NCBI GenBank assembly: GCA_013399855.1 | Contig: VXAY01006978.1 | Location: forward strand, 1 to 64,000 | DNA length: 64,000 nucleotides | Direction of reading: 5' to 3' | Source: Oxyruncus cristatus | Lineage: Eukaryota; Chordata; Aves; Passeriformes; Cotingidae | Part shown: piece after piece, positions 1-11,712 of the stretch | How positions within the stretch are numbered: the first letter of the stretch is position 1 | Layout: the number at the start of each line of letters is the position of its first letter | Program-made: the position numbers and the translations under genes | Notes under the pieces: generated by a model | Told to the model about the DNA's origin: nothing | Seen by the model: only the letters and a program-made list of their open reading frames with translations | The model's database searches: none

Positions 1-2420
1 TATATATATAATTTAAACAGAATGAATCAGTTGAACCTCTTTAAAAGGAAGGAAGGGCTTGATACAAAACTCATCATCTCCCTTGGGCAAACACATTTTC
101 CATTAGCCCCAGCCTACAACCCTCAGCTTTGAATGGCACAGGTAGAAAGAGAGAAGAGCAATTTAGATTGTTCTGGGACTTAGGGGAACACTACAACATC
201 CTAAGATGTAACCCTGGCATTTTAGATTGCACAGCAGCACTGTTGCTGCCAGTCAGCCTGCAGCACCAGATAGTGCTTCTCAATTCATATTAAGAAGGGA
301 TCCACTGTGTGATGCTGATTAGACAGATACATTTTGCTGACACTGCCAGAAACATTTATTTTAATACAATGGAGTAAGTAGCTGAGGCAAATTTACGTTT
401 GACCTTGAAAATAAGATATTACGCAACAGATATAATACAGAATCTCTGATACATGGAGAAGTACAGAAAAACTAAAGCAGTTTAGTGGTAAATCAAAATA
501 TTCAGGTATAGGAGTCAATATGATTTACCTTATCTAACTAAATTCAGGATCAGGCTCCATTCTATGTTCCAGATTGACTAAATGATGCCACTTCAGCATC
601 CTCTTTGCCTCTTCTCCAAAGTAAAAGGAAATAAGAGGGAGATCTTTGCTGAGCATTGCATAGAATTGCGGAATATCCTGAGCTGGATCATTTGGACAGT
701 TTTTATCCAGGCCTGTGGATACAGTACCCTGTGCCTGAAGCAAAGAAATATGCTCTCCTTGCTTTCTTAAGTGGCTGCATCAAGCTTCAGGGAACAGAGA
801 ATTGATAAAACCCAGACATACAAATCACTGTCAAATAGACAGTCAAACCTATTTCCCTATCCTTTTATATCCAAGAACCTAAATGATTCCCCCCTTTGCT
901 TTCACCAGTGATACAGTCTGGCTTGGCAAAAGCACTCTGACACAGCAGAACAATGTATGAGGTTATTTTTCAACCCAAGCTGCTCTGAGAGATAGGCGTG
1001 TTGGATATGGCTTATTCCAAATGATGTACAAAAAGTATTGTTTTCCATAAGGAGCTTTATCAACACACAAGTTCCTGTAGAAAACCCACCACGCTTTCAC
1101 AGGCAACTTCAGAGAAACTATGAAAAACCATTCCCGAGGTTACAAACCCCAGCTCTGCCAGGGTCAGCACCAGATCAAGTCCAGGTTTCCCCAGTGGTGC
1201 CTGTGTAGGTTTTTTTTCTTTTTCCTTTGGCACACTCAGGTGTCCCACCTGTTACAGCGCTATTGTGCCCCCATGTCTGTGCAGCAAATACCAGTCCCAC
1301 TTCTACTATGGCTAATAACAGACCACTTGGATGTTTCTCTGCCTTGTATTAGAACTTACTTGCACAGGTCTTCCATAAAAATAAACCATCTCCTTTTACC
1401 CCCACCCCCACACACATTTTTCTCTCCCACAGACCCTGAGCGAGCAAACAGCAAATTTCTCCTACCAATAGACCTGAACAAGAAGTTACTGTTCCTGAAC
1501 ACTGAAAACAATCTTTGCTCTTCCCCCAAAGTGTAACCTGAGACCTATTTTCAAGAATAATTTATAACACAGGCAGTATCAGTGCATTAAATTCTCAGCA
1601 GAACAGCTCTCACACACCTGAGATCTCTGGAGCTCCCATGGTCTTTGGTCTTAGGGCAGGAATGCTGGAGACCCACCCCAGAGACATCCCCTGCCTCACC
1701 TTTCTTATCCTCACATAGTTTGCTGTTCTTGCAGTGTAATCACTGCCTCAAGGTAAATGTCCCTTCCCATTTCACTTCCCAGCCCATCAGCAGCCTCATC
1801 CACACTAATAAAAAACAACACTTTTTCCAGACCCGAAACCCATCTTAGTTAAGATGACTCTCTCCTTTCACCCCCAAACTGTATATTTTATATAAATATC
1901 ATTATCACTCACCTTGTTCACTCCGCACAGCTCCACATTCCTGATTATTCACCCTTCCCACATTAAATTAAAGAAGCTGCTTTCTCTCACAGACCCATAA
2001 AGCTGCTGCTTTCCTTTGTCCATCCCCATCTCCTGAATCCTCACTGTGCCCAGGTGCTTTCCACCAAGTCTAATGAGGAGGCAAATGATTAACCACAGCT
2101 GACCCAAATTCTTCTCTTTACTCACACCTGACCTGAACTTTTACTGTCTTAAAATGATCTGAAATCCTGCAGGATTTTCTGTAGCTTTATTTAGGGTCTT
2201 GTAAAAACCTGTATGATAGAACATAAATACACATGAAATAAAAAATAAGTAACGAGCTTGTTCTATTGCAGTCGTGTGTGTTTCAAGATTATGGGGCTGT
2301 TAGAGGAAATCACTACTTTTTTGTAGTGTTTTTCTCAGAATAGGCAGCGTCTCCTCACTCCAGCACCACAGTCAGGTTTTGGGGCTTTCTGGCAGGACAA
2401 TAAACCAATTGCTGGCATGT

Positions 2421-2484
2421 TCCCAGTACCCACGTGTTTTATAATGGTGTGGTCCCAGTACCTGCATGCTCTATAATGCTATGA
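2421..2484. repeat. Imperfect 32-bp tandem duplication
   Basis: Two adjacent copies both begin TCCCAGTACC and both carry a central TATAATG. Copy one is 2421-2452 and copy two is 2453-2484, with several mismatches between them. The divergence suggests an old local duplication. Confidence 0.6.
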
Positions 2485-5478
2485 AGGCTTACATCCCCTT
2501 GGAGCCAAGCACCTCCTTCAAGAATAACAAGGAGCTTAGAATTTAGATGTCTGGGTAACCTTTAGGCTAAAACTCAGCAGCTGAAAGGTGGTTGTTGGAT
2601 CTCAGTTCTAGGACAAGTACTCAAGTACTTCATGAATCTCACATTAAGTGTCTGGGTCTCACAGGAAGGATCCAGTGACGGAGTTTATGAAGTTGTAATC
2701 ACTGCCATCAGATGAAGCTTGGAACAGGACTGGAAATTATATTAATATATGGTGATACAAAAAAATTCATTCTAAGTTCACCCAATTCTCAGGTAGTATT
2801 TACCCGATGCACTGCCTTTCTTGCTTTGTTTTTCTTTCTTATCCCGAGAAAAGTCCTCTTAAGTAACATGTCACCCATCATCAGGATGGGGTGTTGTGGG
2901 TCTGAACATTTAAAAAGCAGTAGGTTGCCAGAACCCTGACTAATGGCTGGTTTTGCACTATATTTTTTGACACCGCTTTTTGTAACTGCCTATTGGTATT
3001 TCCAACAAATTACTTTTACACCACAGCCTGTGGATTCATAGAGACCAGGGATGGACAATTCAAATTAGCAGCTGGAAACACTGTTTTCTTCTTCTTTATG
3101 TTTTTCTGGGTTTTTTTTACACATGTTAATTCTGTGCCATCTGCACTCGTTCTGTGCACACCCTGCACAGTTGGCTTGAAATTTCTTTTTACTGATTAAA
3201 GCTGGATACTAAATGAGCATTTATCAGAATACTTTAATGGTTTCATGCATATCAAGAAGTTAAAGGTTAAAAATAAATACAAATATCATAATTTATCAGC
3301 CTGTTTATGTGCTACTGCTCCAGCCAAACAGGGACATTATTTTAGAAACAATTTTATTTAAATATCTTACAGAACAGTCCAAAAAATGAGACAAAAGATC
3401 TCAAAGCAAATCAGACAAAATCACAAATCTGAGGGTCAATATGACCATCTGATTCAAGGAATAGAAAACCAATATATAATAAACTGTTGCTTTCCAGGGA
3501 CATTATTGATACATTTTGGTTGTCTAGGAAGGACATCTGCCAGTAGCTGACCCAAAAGACTAATTATTTTTTCCAATATTCATTTTTTCATTTCTCCTTG
3601 TCTTGTGTCATTGTTTTGGTGAACAACTATTAGGGTCATGGTTTGGGTTTTTTTAATATATATATTCTGCATTTCTCTAGAATAATAGCAAATATAACAC
3701 ACAAAGTAGAATATACTGACTAGGTCTATAATTTGACATCATAATTTTGTATGGTATTTGCATATTAATGGTGCTGATGGGGAGAACAAATTGAAAGCAG
3801 TTATTAGAACATGTAAGCTGAATTTTCTTGCATAAGCCATTTTCATATCATGTCGCCATAAAAAAAAAATTGTGATGAATGTTCCCCCTGAAGCTGACAA
3901 GTTACAAGGGCTTGTACTGAGGGAATAATAACTCCAAGATTCATAAAAACGGTAATTACTTTATCAACCTTCTAGTCACATTGCAGACACACATACTGAA
4001 TCACTCCAAAATAACACTGACATAAAAATTAGACTTTGTGTTAATATTACAACTCTTACCTGAGGTTTCCTTTAAAAAACATATAGGTCCAATATATTCC
4101 TAATTACCCTGAAACCAACAAAATCAGGTGTATGACATATATCTTTAATTACTGAGGTAAGGCTGGATGGGACAGGGAGAAAAAGAAGTGGATATGAGGA
4201 GGCAAGAAGTGTTCAAGTTCAAGGATGACATTGCCAAGGTGTAAGTTACCATATATTTTGTCTAGGAATAGCACAGCTTAAGCTGACAGCTCCTTATAAG
4301 ACACCCTCTTCTTGGACAGTGTCCCAGGAAGGACACAGAGATAAAAGTACTCCATAAACCCAATCAGCTTAAAATGGAGTTTGATTAATTAATAAAAGAG
4401 ATTATGTGGTCATGTCACTACCAAGGAAGATCCACATCCCTCTTGGCTTCATCCACTAACGCACCAGCTGTGAACAAGATCCACAAACAGGTCCCAAAAT
4501 CATAAAAACCTCTTAGTTCTCCTATGAAACTGCCCAAAATATCTACAATAGTGCAGGTACAGCAACGATCAGAACAGCTACAGGCATTAAAAAACGTTTA
4601 TTTTTGTGTTAAGAGGCACACCTGACATGGCTTTTCATAGCACAGCTGGGTCCTACAGAACGGCTGAGAGAAGTGGTGCTATCTGCAATAAAGAAGACAA
4701 AATGCTAATTGTGGTCACGGAGCTCGTTACTGAGCAAGGTGGGGATCCCTGTGCTGGGTTTGTCTGTACATAACACCCGCAAAGTGGCAGGTCCTGCTGT
4801 CACTTTGGCCTCCAATTTACTCCTGGGCCAGGAGAGCATTGCAGCCCCTGCCAGGGCAGGAGTGCTGCCACTCCATTCCAGCACTTAACTCCCCTCAGGC
4901 AATCAATCAGGAAAGTGAGCACTTCCCTGGGTCTGTGGATACTAAAGGAGGGTGGGGTGCTTTGCTACTCATGCTGAGCTGAGCAGCACTCAGGTCCTTC
5001 CCAGAGACCTAATAGTTAATCCTTTGCAGTGTTCAATATCTTTATCGGCATCCCTGTGAGATAAATAATATTACCATCGAGGTTTGGAGGTAAAAGCATT
5101 TAATTTGCCTGCTCAGAGTTGAGTGGGTAAGAAGGACTTGTTCTGTGTTCCAGTAACAGGGCATAACTGGAAAAATAAATGCTCATTACTTCTTACTTAC
5201 TCTTTACCCAGAACGCGCCCTTGGAGCAACCTGGAAGGCTGATAACATCATTAGGCTGGAAATTGAAAGGATGGTGTTTGTTCCCTACAATTTTTTTTTT
5301 TCCCCCTCAAAATTTTACAACAAAACTTGTCTCTTCAGCCGAGCAGTGTTTACCTTTTCCTACATTATTAGGTTTGTGTTCCATTAAAAACACAGCTGTA
5401 GAGACTGGAAGATTCATGGTGGTTCTCACTTTAAAAAGTATAGTTCAGTTCTCCATCAGGGAATCTCTGGGCCCTAAA

Positions 5479-5525
5479 GGAGAGATTCTGTTAGAGGAGG
5501 AGAGATTCTGTTTGAGGAGGAGAGA
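5479..5525. repeat. 20-bp tandem repeat, about 2.3 copies
   Basis: The unit GGAGAGATTCTGTTAGAGGA (5479-5498) is repeated with one main change at 5499-5518. A partial third copy follows at 5519-5525. It is purine-rich on the plus strand and is probably a slippage or unequal-exchange product. Confidence 0.7.
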
Positions 5526-6248
5526 ATGGGATTAAATGTATTTCAGTGCATGATGGCCACAGAAATGCAAGGATTAGAAATGGATGGGATTTGAAATGTA
5601 TAAAATTAGAAATATAAATACTATTATAATATTTAAAGGCTACTTATAAGGCTGCGGCAGAGAACCATCCTCAATGCCATAATTTTTCTGTTTCAGGTAT
5701 AAAGTTACGTTACTTGTTCTCTTTAAAGAGCCTAAACTACTAATTTATGAACTACTAATCACATTCTTTTAATTTCTAATGAGTCCTTATGCATAGTTAA
5801 ACCTGTGAGTCCTTTAAGAAAAGTCTCTTGCAGATGGACTGTGTCCTCCCTGTGAGCTCCCAGGCTCAGCGTAGCCTGAGAGGAGGCAATAGCTCAGCCT
5901 TTGTTCCAGCTGGGTCCTTGACCTCCCTGTTTAGAGTGCTAATGGGGACAGCAGTTACTCAGAGTCAAGATGGCATTGCTGAGCTGTGAATAATCACACA
6001 ACCAAACAGACTGGAACAGTCACTACATTCACACTGCAGGCCTAACCCAGCCACTGGCTCCTTATGATGTTCAGCCACCACTACAGATCTGTGCAGGAAC
6101 AGAGACAGTGACCTATGGGAAACATAATCTGTATCCCATTACCAACTCCCTGAGACATTTTTTCCTTCCAAAGCCTGAGATTCTCAAAGCCATCCTTCTC
6201 AAAAGGCCCTCTTTCATGTCGCTTTTATCATCCTGACCTTGTTCCAGT

Positions 6249-6258
6249 GGGAATTTCC
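6249..6258. promoter_or_regulatory. Perfect kappaB-type motif next to an octamer
   Basis: The decamer GGGAATTTCC fits the NF-kappaB consensus GGGRNWYYCC exactly. An exact POU octamer, ATGCAAAT, lies 17 bp downstream at 6276-6283. Both matches are visible in the sequence. A regulatory role is inference only, because single short motifs occur by chance at this scale. Confidence 0.25.
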
Positions 6259-7007
6259 ATTCTGTCCTCTGAGACATGCAAATGAAGCAAAATTTCACTC
6301 TTGTCTTGCTGCACAAAGCTCCAAAGAGTAAAACCCCAGCTTGGGATGGGGACTGTCACCCCCAGCCTGTGTGACCAGCACGCAGTGTGTGCTCCTGGTC
6401 ATGATGCACAGCCTGCCTATTCCCACCACGGAGTCACGGCTGGCCTGGCCCTGAAGCACCAGTTGTGCTGCCAAGACAGTGCAGTACAGGGAGATTTGAC
6501 ATATTAAATAGTTATTATATACAAACTTCATTTACAGAACTTGTTTTTGCAGAAGAGTGAATTATCCTGTTCGACAATAGAGTCTTTACAAGTGGAACAA
6601 TGTGACATTCAAGACATCAAATAACTGTCTCAGTGTTTTGCTTGGCAATCAAAGTCCCACATTACAATCCTTGAGAATTTAATATACCTCTTCAACAGTC
6701 CCCTGTAATGCTACTTGAGATACTTGTGAGCATAAAACACTCTATGTAGAACCACTGTGGCCTGGATTTCCTTAATTGTAATGGCATAAGATGAAGATTT
6801 CCCCAAAGCACAGCTGTGACCCAAATGCACTCAGGTCTGCCCAGCTAATGGGGTTAAACCCTGTGCAGACATCAGGTCCGTAGATACCATGGCTCAATGC
6901 ACTCAGCAGAGTTGTAATTATAACACTTAAAACTATTCCAAAGGTTAAACCCACCCATTATGTAAAAATATCAAGTATTGGCAAGTATAAAATACTGCAT
7001 GGAGAGT

Positions 7008-7036
7008 ATTGTTTGCAAGAGGATTGTTTGCAAGAG
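7008..7036. repeat. 15-bp tandem duplication
   Basis: The unit ATTGTTTGCAAGAGG at 7008-7022 is followed at once by a copy at 7023-7036 that is identical over 14 bases. The near-identity suggests a recent small duplication. Confidence 0.75.
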
Positions 7037-7231
7037 CTCATGGTTTTAAGCTTCCCAATTCATAACATCAAGCACTTATCACTTTGCACATGACTTTTAT
7101 TAAAAAAAACCCTGTGCTTCTCTGTATCTTGATGCCACTAATACACAGGAAAAGACAAAAGGGAGGTGTGTGGAGAGCACAAAGGCTGTGCTAATCTGAA
7201 TTTTTGATGTCACACCCCTTACTATTCTGTT

Positions 7232-7556
7232 ATGCCTTTGAGGAGAGAAGCATTCAGGGAGATTTTAGAGCCCCTTCCAGTACCTAAAAGGGCTCCAAGA
7301 GCTGGAGAACGACTTTGGACAAGGGCCTGGAATGACAGGACAAGGGGGAATGGCTTCAAAGATACAGAGGGCAGGGTTAAATGGGATATTGGGAAGGAAT
7401 TGTTGACTTTGAGGGTGGGAAGGCCCTGGCACAGGTTGCCCAGAGAAGGGGCTTGGAGCAACCTGGGCTAGTGGAAGATGTCCCTGCCCATGGCAGGGGG
7501 TGGAACAAGATGAGCTTTAAGGTCCCTCCCAAACCATGGTATGATTCTGGGATCTT
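7232..7556 (+). mobile_element. CR1 LINE 3' fragment (5'-truncated)
   Basis: CR1 is the dominant non-LTR retrotransposon of birds and is usually found as 5'-truncated 3' ends. This copy reads in the sense direction. It has the GAGCCCCTTCCAGTACCTAA block near 7270, then CTGGCACAGGTTGCCCAGAG around 7427-7445, then the 'ggagcaacctgg' and 'ccatggcagggggtgg' blocks, and finally 'gctttaaggtccc' and a terminal 'tgattctggga'. About 50 bp usually present between 'gcccagagaag' and 'ggggcttgg' (the 'ctgtggctgccccatccctgg' region) are missing at about 7447, so there is an internal deletion. The wording resembles a subfamily that I recall as common in songbirds. No intact reading frame remains, and the element is inactive. 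Confidence 0.93.
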
Positions 7557-9977
7557 TGATGAGTGAAGGATCTTCACCAGCAGCGTTAGGGACCAACACA
7601 ATAACAAGAAGAAGAATTTTGGATTAAAGAGTCTCTCGACCCTTCCTTCCATCAATAAGTATCAATCCTTGCCAGCAACCTCAGAAGCCACTTCCTGCAT
7701 CTTGGTGGAATCACAGCCCCTTCTAACTTGATTCACAGCCTTAATGACAGTTCTGTCATCTGTTTTTCTGAGTCTCCAATGTGAAGAAGAGCCTTATTTT
7801 GATTTATCAATGTAGGAGATGCCAGAGTGGTAACTTATTCAGCACATACAGCAATCACTTCCTTTCAGCAACACCAAGATTACACAAATAGGAGCTATCA
7901 TTTCCCAGATTTCACAGATAAAGAGAGGACCGCCATTCTGTCTTTTAATTTGTGAGATGTATATGAAAATCTAAAATAATTTCCATAAGAAAAAAGAGCT
8001 CTTCCTTCACCCTCAATTTTTGCTGTAATTTCAATGCATTTAATTTTTAGATTAGGTTGATATGAAGAAAAGGGACATGAGCAAAGTGCTATTATCCATC
8101 TGCCCTTCTAAGCAGAGCTACAGCCATGAAAGATTACTGGAAATTATGTGGTTAAAGCACTGCAGTTCGTGTAGAAAATGTAGCAAGTGTAGCAAGTAAG
8201 GTCAAACTTGCAAGCAAATTCACATGATAAGAAAGAATTGCTTTGATGATTTTTAAAACATCAGAGTCATACTATATTGGGTCATCCACACCAGCTTGAA
8301 TCTTTTTTAAAGTTATAATAAATTGAAAAATCCAATTTCTTGGATGAAATATTTTTATTTTTCAGTCAAATTCAAGCTTGATTGAAATGTACTTGCAGGA
8401 TTTGCAAAGTAAGCCAAGTCTGTAAAGCAATCAAGAAATTTTGATGTAGGTGGCTGGAATGGTGTCATCCATGATCTCCAAGTTCCCCCCACAAAGTTTC
8501 CCAGTGATGTACAAGGGAGGGGAGCTCACGGGTTCAGCATATCTGGTGGGTATATTCTGTTCCGGTGGAACTAATGCATTTAGTTGTTAAAACTTAATGG
8601 GAAAGATTTAAAGGTGCATTTGAAAATGCATTAACAAATCCCCTACAAGCTCTGCTTCTGCTCAGATGATACTGAGCAGAATATATATATACTATACAAT
8701 ATTACAAATCTTCAAGCAATTTTTGGTGTTTCACCCATTTCTCCTATCAATTAATAATGTTATGTTAGCTGCTATGGCAACTCTCACTTAAAGCAGAGAA
8801 CAGTGATTACACCAGTAATTTGGATGGGTCTGATCAAACAAAATTCTTGCATCTATTTTGCTGAGCCAGCTCCAGGAGTGGATCTGCATCCATGATCTCA
8901 CCCACCCCGTTCTGTTCTCTGTGTTAAGAGATAATACACACAAAGTATTTGCTGCAGAATACACTTTGGGAAGCCTGTCAGTACAATGCACACTGCATAT
9001 AATTTTATATCACTATTTGTTTTAAATCCAGCTATCTGCAAACTAAATGGGCAATCCAACATTTTGCCCTCTAGTGTCTGTTGGCTGCTCCTTGAGGATT
9101 TCTGGATGTCAGCATATAACCAGCATAGTCAGACTTTTTTTTTTTTTTCCTGAGAAATATAAGTATTTTTCCTCTGTTGCCTTCCAGTAGGAATGTGATT
9201 ATCAGGCCAGGGATTCAGTGTTATTTTATTGTCTGACAGCTTTAAAATAGAATTGAGATATTACATATCTCCTTGAAAGCCTTTGCAAGACTTAGTCTTT
9301 GAGAGTGCATGAAGCTGCATTCCCCTTGGATCTCTTGCCACAAAGTGCTCTGACCCCTCTCTGCAGCAGCCTCTGTGCCCTGTGCCTTGAAAGGAGGCCG
9401 TGGCACAGCATCCTGCAGCCCAGCCCGCAGGGTGCCCCAGGCCAGGCCCGCAGGAAAAAAATACCTGCCAGGTTTAGGATCCTCCCCTCAGAATTGGGGT
9501 GGGACGTTAAAATAGAGAGCAGAGAGCTGGGCTAGGAGGGTATTTAGAGAGCAGGCTGTTTCTGGGGGAAGTGAACTGGAAAGAGCTTTTGTTTCCGTAG
9601 CAGTTGGCAGAGTCACAGCTTGCTGACACAGAAACCCCAGGGCAGGAGATGAGATTTCGGACGGAGGCAAAGCTCATGCAGAATTCCTGTTTTCCACAAC
9701 CTTCTTGTAGAGAGAGGTGTAAAGAAAATCATCCTCCAAAGCAACCCTAGGGCACTCCCTCTCGCAGGTCTGCCACGTGCTGCTACTCTTAAATGATATT
9801 GCCCTGCTTTCTGCATTATTTTAGGAGGGTGTAAAGAATAGTTGAGAACTTGGAATACTTACCCCTGGACTACACCCTGGTTGCCACAATCTCTTCTGCT
9901 TTAGCTGTAGCTGTGGCCCAGCATATACATCACGTCACATCACAGCATTATGGCTTCACTCACACGCTCTGCAATGG
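7557..9977. other. Unique noncoding DNA between CR1 and minisatellite
   Basis: No gene or recognisable transposon. The stretch 7760-9060 is AT-rich. A T14 run lies at 9135-9148 and a CTCF-like motif at 9064-9077. The piece 9300-9450 is locally more GC-rich but contains no protein I recognise. Confidence 0.6.
9064..9077 (-). promoter_or_regulatory. CTCF-like motif
   Basis: Read on the minus strand, the segment fits the recalled CTCF core CCASYAGRKGGCRS at 12 of 14 positions. The mismatches are at the two ends. The central GCCCTCTAGTG core is intact. Occupancy is inference, as chance matches of this quality occur in tens of kilobases. Confidence 0.3.
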
Positions 9978-10159
9978 CACTTTAGGAGGCAAAAATCCCC
10001 AACTTCAAATGCAATACACAGATACCAGTATTGTCACTTTAGGAGGCAAAAAAACTCCCCAACTTCAAATGCAATACACAGATACCAGTATTGTCACTTT
10101 AGGAGGCAAAAAAAAAAAACAACCCAGCTTCAAACGCAATATACAGTTACCAGTATTGT
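9978..10159. repeat. Minisatellite, three ~60-bp units
   Basis: Three consecutive units begin CACTTTAGGAGGCA and end CAGTATTGT: 9978-10034 (57 bp), 10035-10094 (60 bp) and 10095-10159 (65 bp). Units one and two are almost identical, differing mainly in the A run after GGC (5 versus 7 A, then 12 in unit three). Unit three has extra substitutions, for example AAACGC for AAATGC. The pattern suggests an older duplication followed by a recent one, plus slippage in the internal A run. An open frame of about 170 codons (9850-10359, not starting with ATG in the repeat) runs through it because the first two units are multiples of three. I regard this as fortuitous. Confidence 0.92.
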
Positions 10160-11496
10160 TTTCTTTAGATTGGCTACCAAAGGGTAAAGCAATATTAAAT
10201 AAATCTTTCATGGCATCAAAGAAATCCTCATATCATTACTCATTTGCCGGGACAAAAATATCTACATATTGCTTAAGGGGAGCTTTTCTGCTCTTTCACT
10301 GTGTCTGTAATAACAATTACTTCCAAAAGTTCAGAGAAATGAAAACTTGGAGGAGCTGATGGTAGGTACAACATACACGCATTTTACAACAGGATCAACA
10401 CAGAGTCTTCACTGCTTTTTACTCTTAAAATTATTTTAAATTGTCTTATTGGGACTAAACTGATTTTCCCCAAACTGTGTCTCCAGTTCTACTGTAGCTT
10501 TGGAAATGAGAGAGTTGGGAAACACCAGAAGATATCTGCTGTGCCCAAGGCTTTCTGGAAAGCTGGGAGCCAACTCCAGTGCTAGAATCTCAGCTCACAA
10601 AGGCTTCCTTAGGGGCTGTGTTTGCATTAGTGCAGAATCACTCCTGTGCTGGTGCATTGAGGGGCACGGGGGGGACAGAAAGGTCATTACACCTCCCTAC
10701 ACCTCCCTGTGCCGAATTGCTGCCAAGAGGGAGAGTCCTTCAGGGAAGAGGCTGGGATGTTTTTCACATCTCCATCACTCCCCAAGGTACCAAGGCAGGG
10801 AAGCTCACATTCAAAGGCCATCACTATGTGGGCTTAGCTTTTAATTGCCTGTCACTCCATGCAGGTAATGCTACAATTACTGGCATCTCTCAACCCTAAA
10901 CTCTGTTGTGTGTTGATGCACAACAGTGCAAAAAGACTTCCTCAGGTTTTCATTAAGGCAGAATATTATACTTTGCCTTTAAATACTGATTCTAGATGCA
11001 TCTCACGCTAGCATTATTATATATTTTTTTTTTTTTAAAATCCATCTACAGTATCTCTTTTCAATCATACAACCACTCCCAGCCTTCTGTCATCTTTTGC
11101 ACTGGGACACTTGCACCAACAATAAGTGCAGAATGAGCTCTGTTCTGGTCCAAAACCCCTACGAATCCACAAAAGCAAATTTTCTTACTGAACAGTAGCT
11201 TATTTCAGGACCTGGAGGGTACAGTAGCATGCAACTAATTTCCTACCTACCATACCTTCTAGCACACAGGGAAAGGGTGATTGCTCTCTTCCCAGAAAGC
11301 TCACTGAGAGTCAGGAAAGAGAAGTACAAGGAATTGTGTCAGAAGGAAATTAAACTATTTCTGCAGTGTCACCAACAACTTTGAAAATGAGAAAACTTGA
11401 ACCAGTTACACCCATAGAAATAATAAGCGAGTAATAATCCTACACCTGAGTGAAGCTGGTCACCAACAGCATCAGAGAAATGTTGGCAGAAAATGC
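10160..11496. other. Unique noncoding DNA
   Basis: No gene or named repeat is recognised. It holds an exact 10-bp duplication ACACCTCCCT (10689-10708) and a T13 run (11024-11036). The part 10500-10860 is more GC-rich, with two overlapping open frames of about 110 codons that resemble no known protein. Confidence 0.6.
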
Positions 11497-11712
11497 ATGG
11501 GTTTAGGCTGGATATTTGGAAGAAATTCTTCCCTGTGAGGGTGGGGAGGCCCTGGCACAGGTTGCCCAGAGAAGCTGTGGATGCCCCATCCCTGGAAGTG
11601 TCCAAGACGAGGTTGGATGGGGCTTGGAGCAACCTGAGATAGGGAAAGGTGTTCCTGCCCATGGGAGGGAGATGGAATAAGATGATCTTCAAGGTCCCTT
11701 CCAAGCCATATC
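11497..11712 (+). mobile_element. CR1 LINE 3' fragment (5'-truncated)
   Basis: This sense-strand CR1 piece starts in the 'gtttaggctggatattt' block at 11501. It continues through 'agaaattcttccctgtgagggtgg', the 'gcccagagaagctgtgg' block and 'ccatccctggaagtgtcc', then 'ggagcaacctg' and 'ctgcccatggga', and ends in 'gatgatcttcaaggtccc' and 'ttccaagccat'. Unlike the copy at 7232 it keeps the central 50 bp. The terminal octamer repeats are eroded. The element is noncoding and inactive. Confidence 0.95.

Larger units (their letters stand above)
1..7231. other. Unique noncoding DNA, AT-rich
   Basis: I see no recognisable gene, exon or known transposon here. The DNA is mostly AT-rich and CpG-poor, beginning with a short TA run at 1-10. 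Minor structure includes an imperfect 32-bp duplication (2421-2484), a 20-bp triplet of units (5479-5525), a 15-bp duplication (7008-7036) and an octamer ATTTGCAT at 3756-3763. A kappaB-like site and an octamer lie close together at 6249-6283. Open frames are short (at most about 140 codons) and match nothing I know. Old, diverged repeats cannot be excluded without a search. Confidence 0.6.

Noticed and set aside
1380..1440. Pyrimidine-rich tract ending CCCACAG, resembling a splice acceptor
   Set aside because: No matching donor or recognisable downstream exon. Acceptor-like tracts are frequent in vertebrate DNA.
9850..10359. 169-codon open frame with a repeated 20-residue unit
   Set aside because: The protein repeat simply reflects the minisatellite at 9978-10159, whose first two units happen to be multiples of three. 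There is no sign of a real repeat protein.
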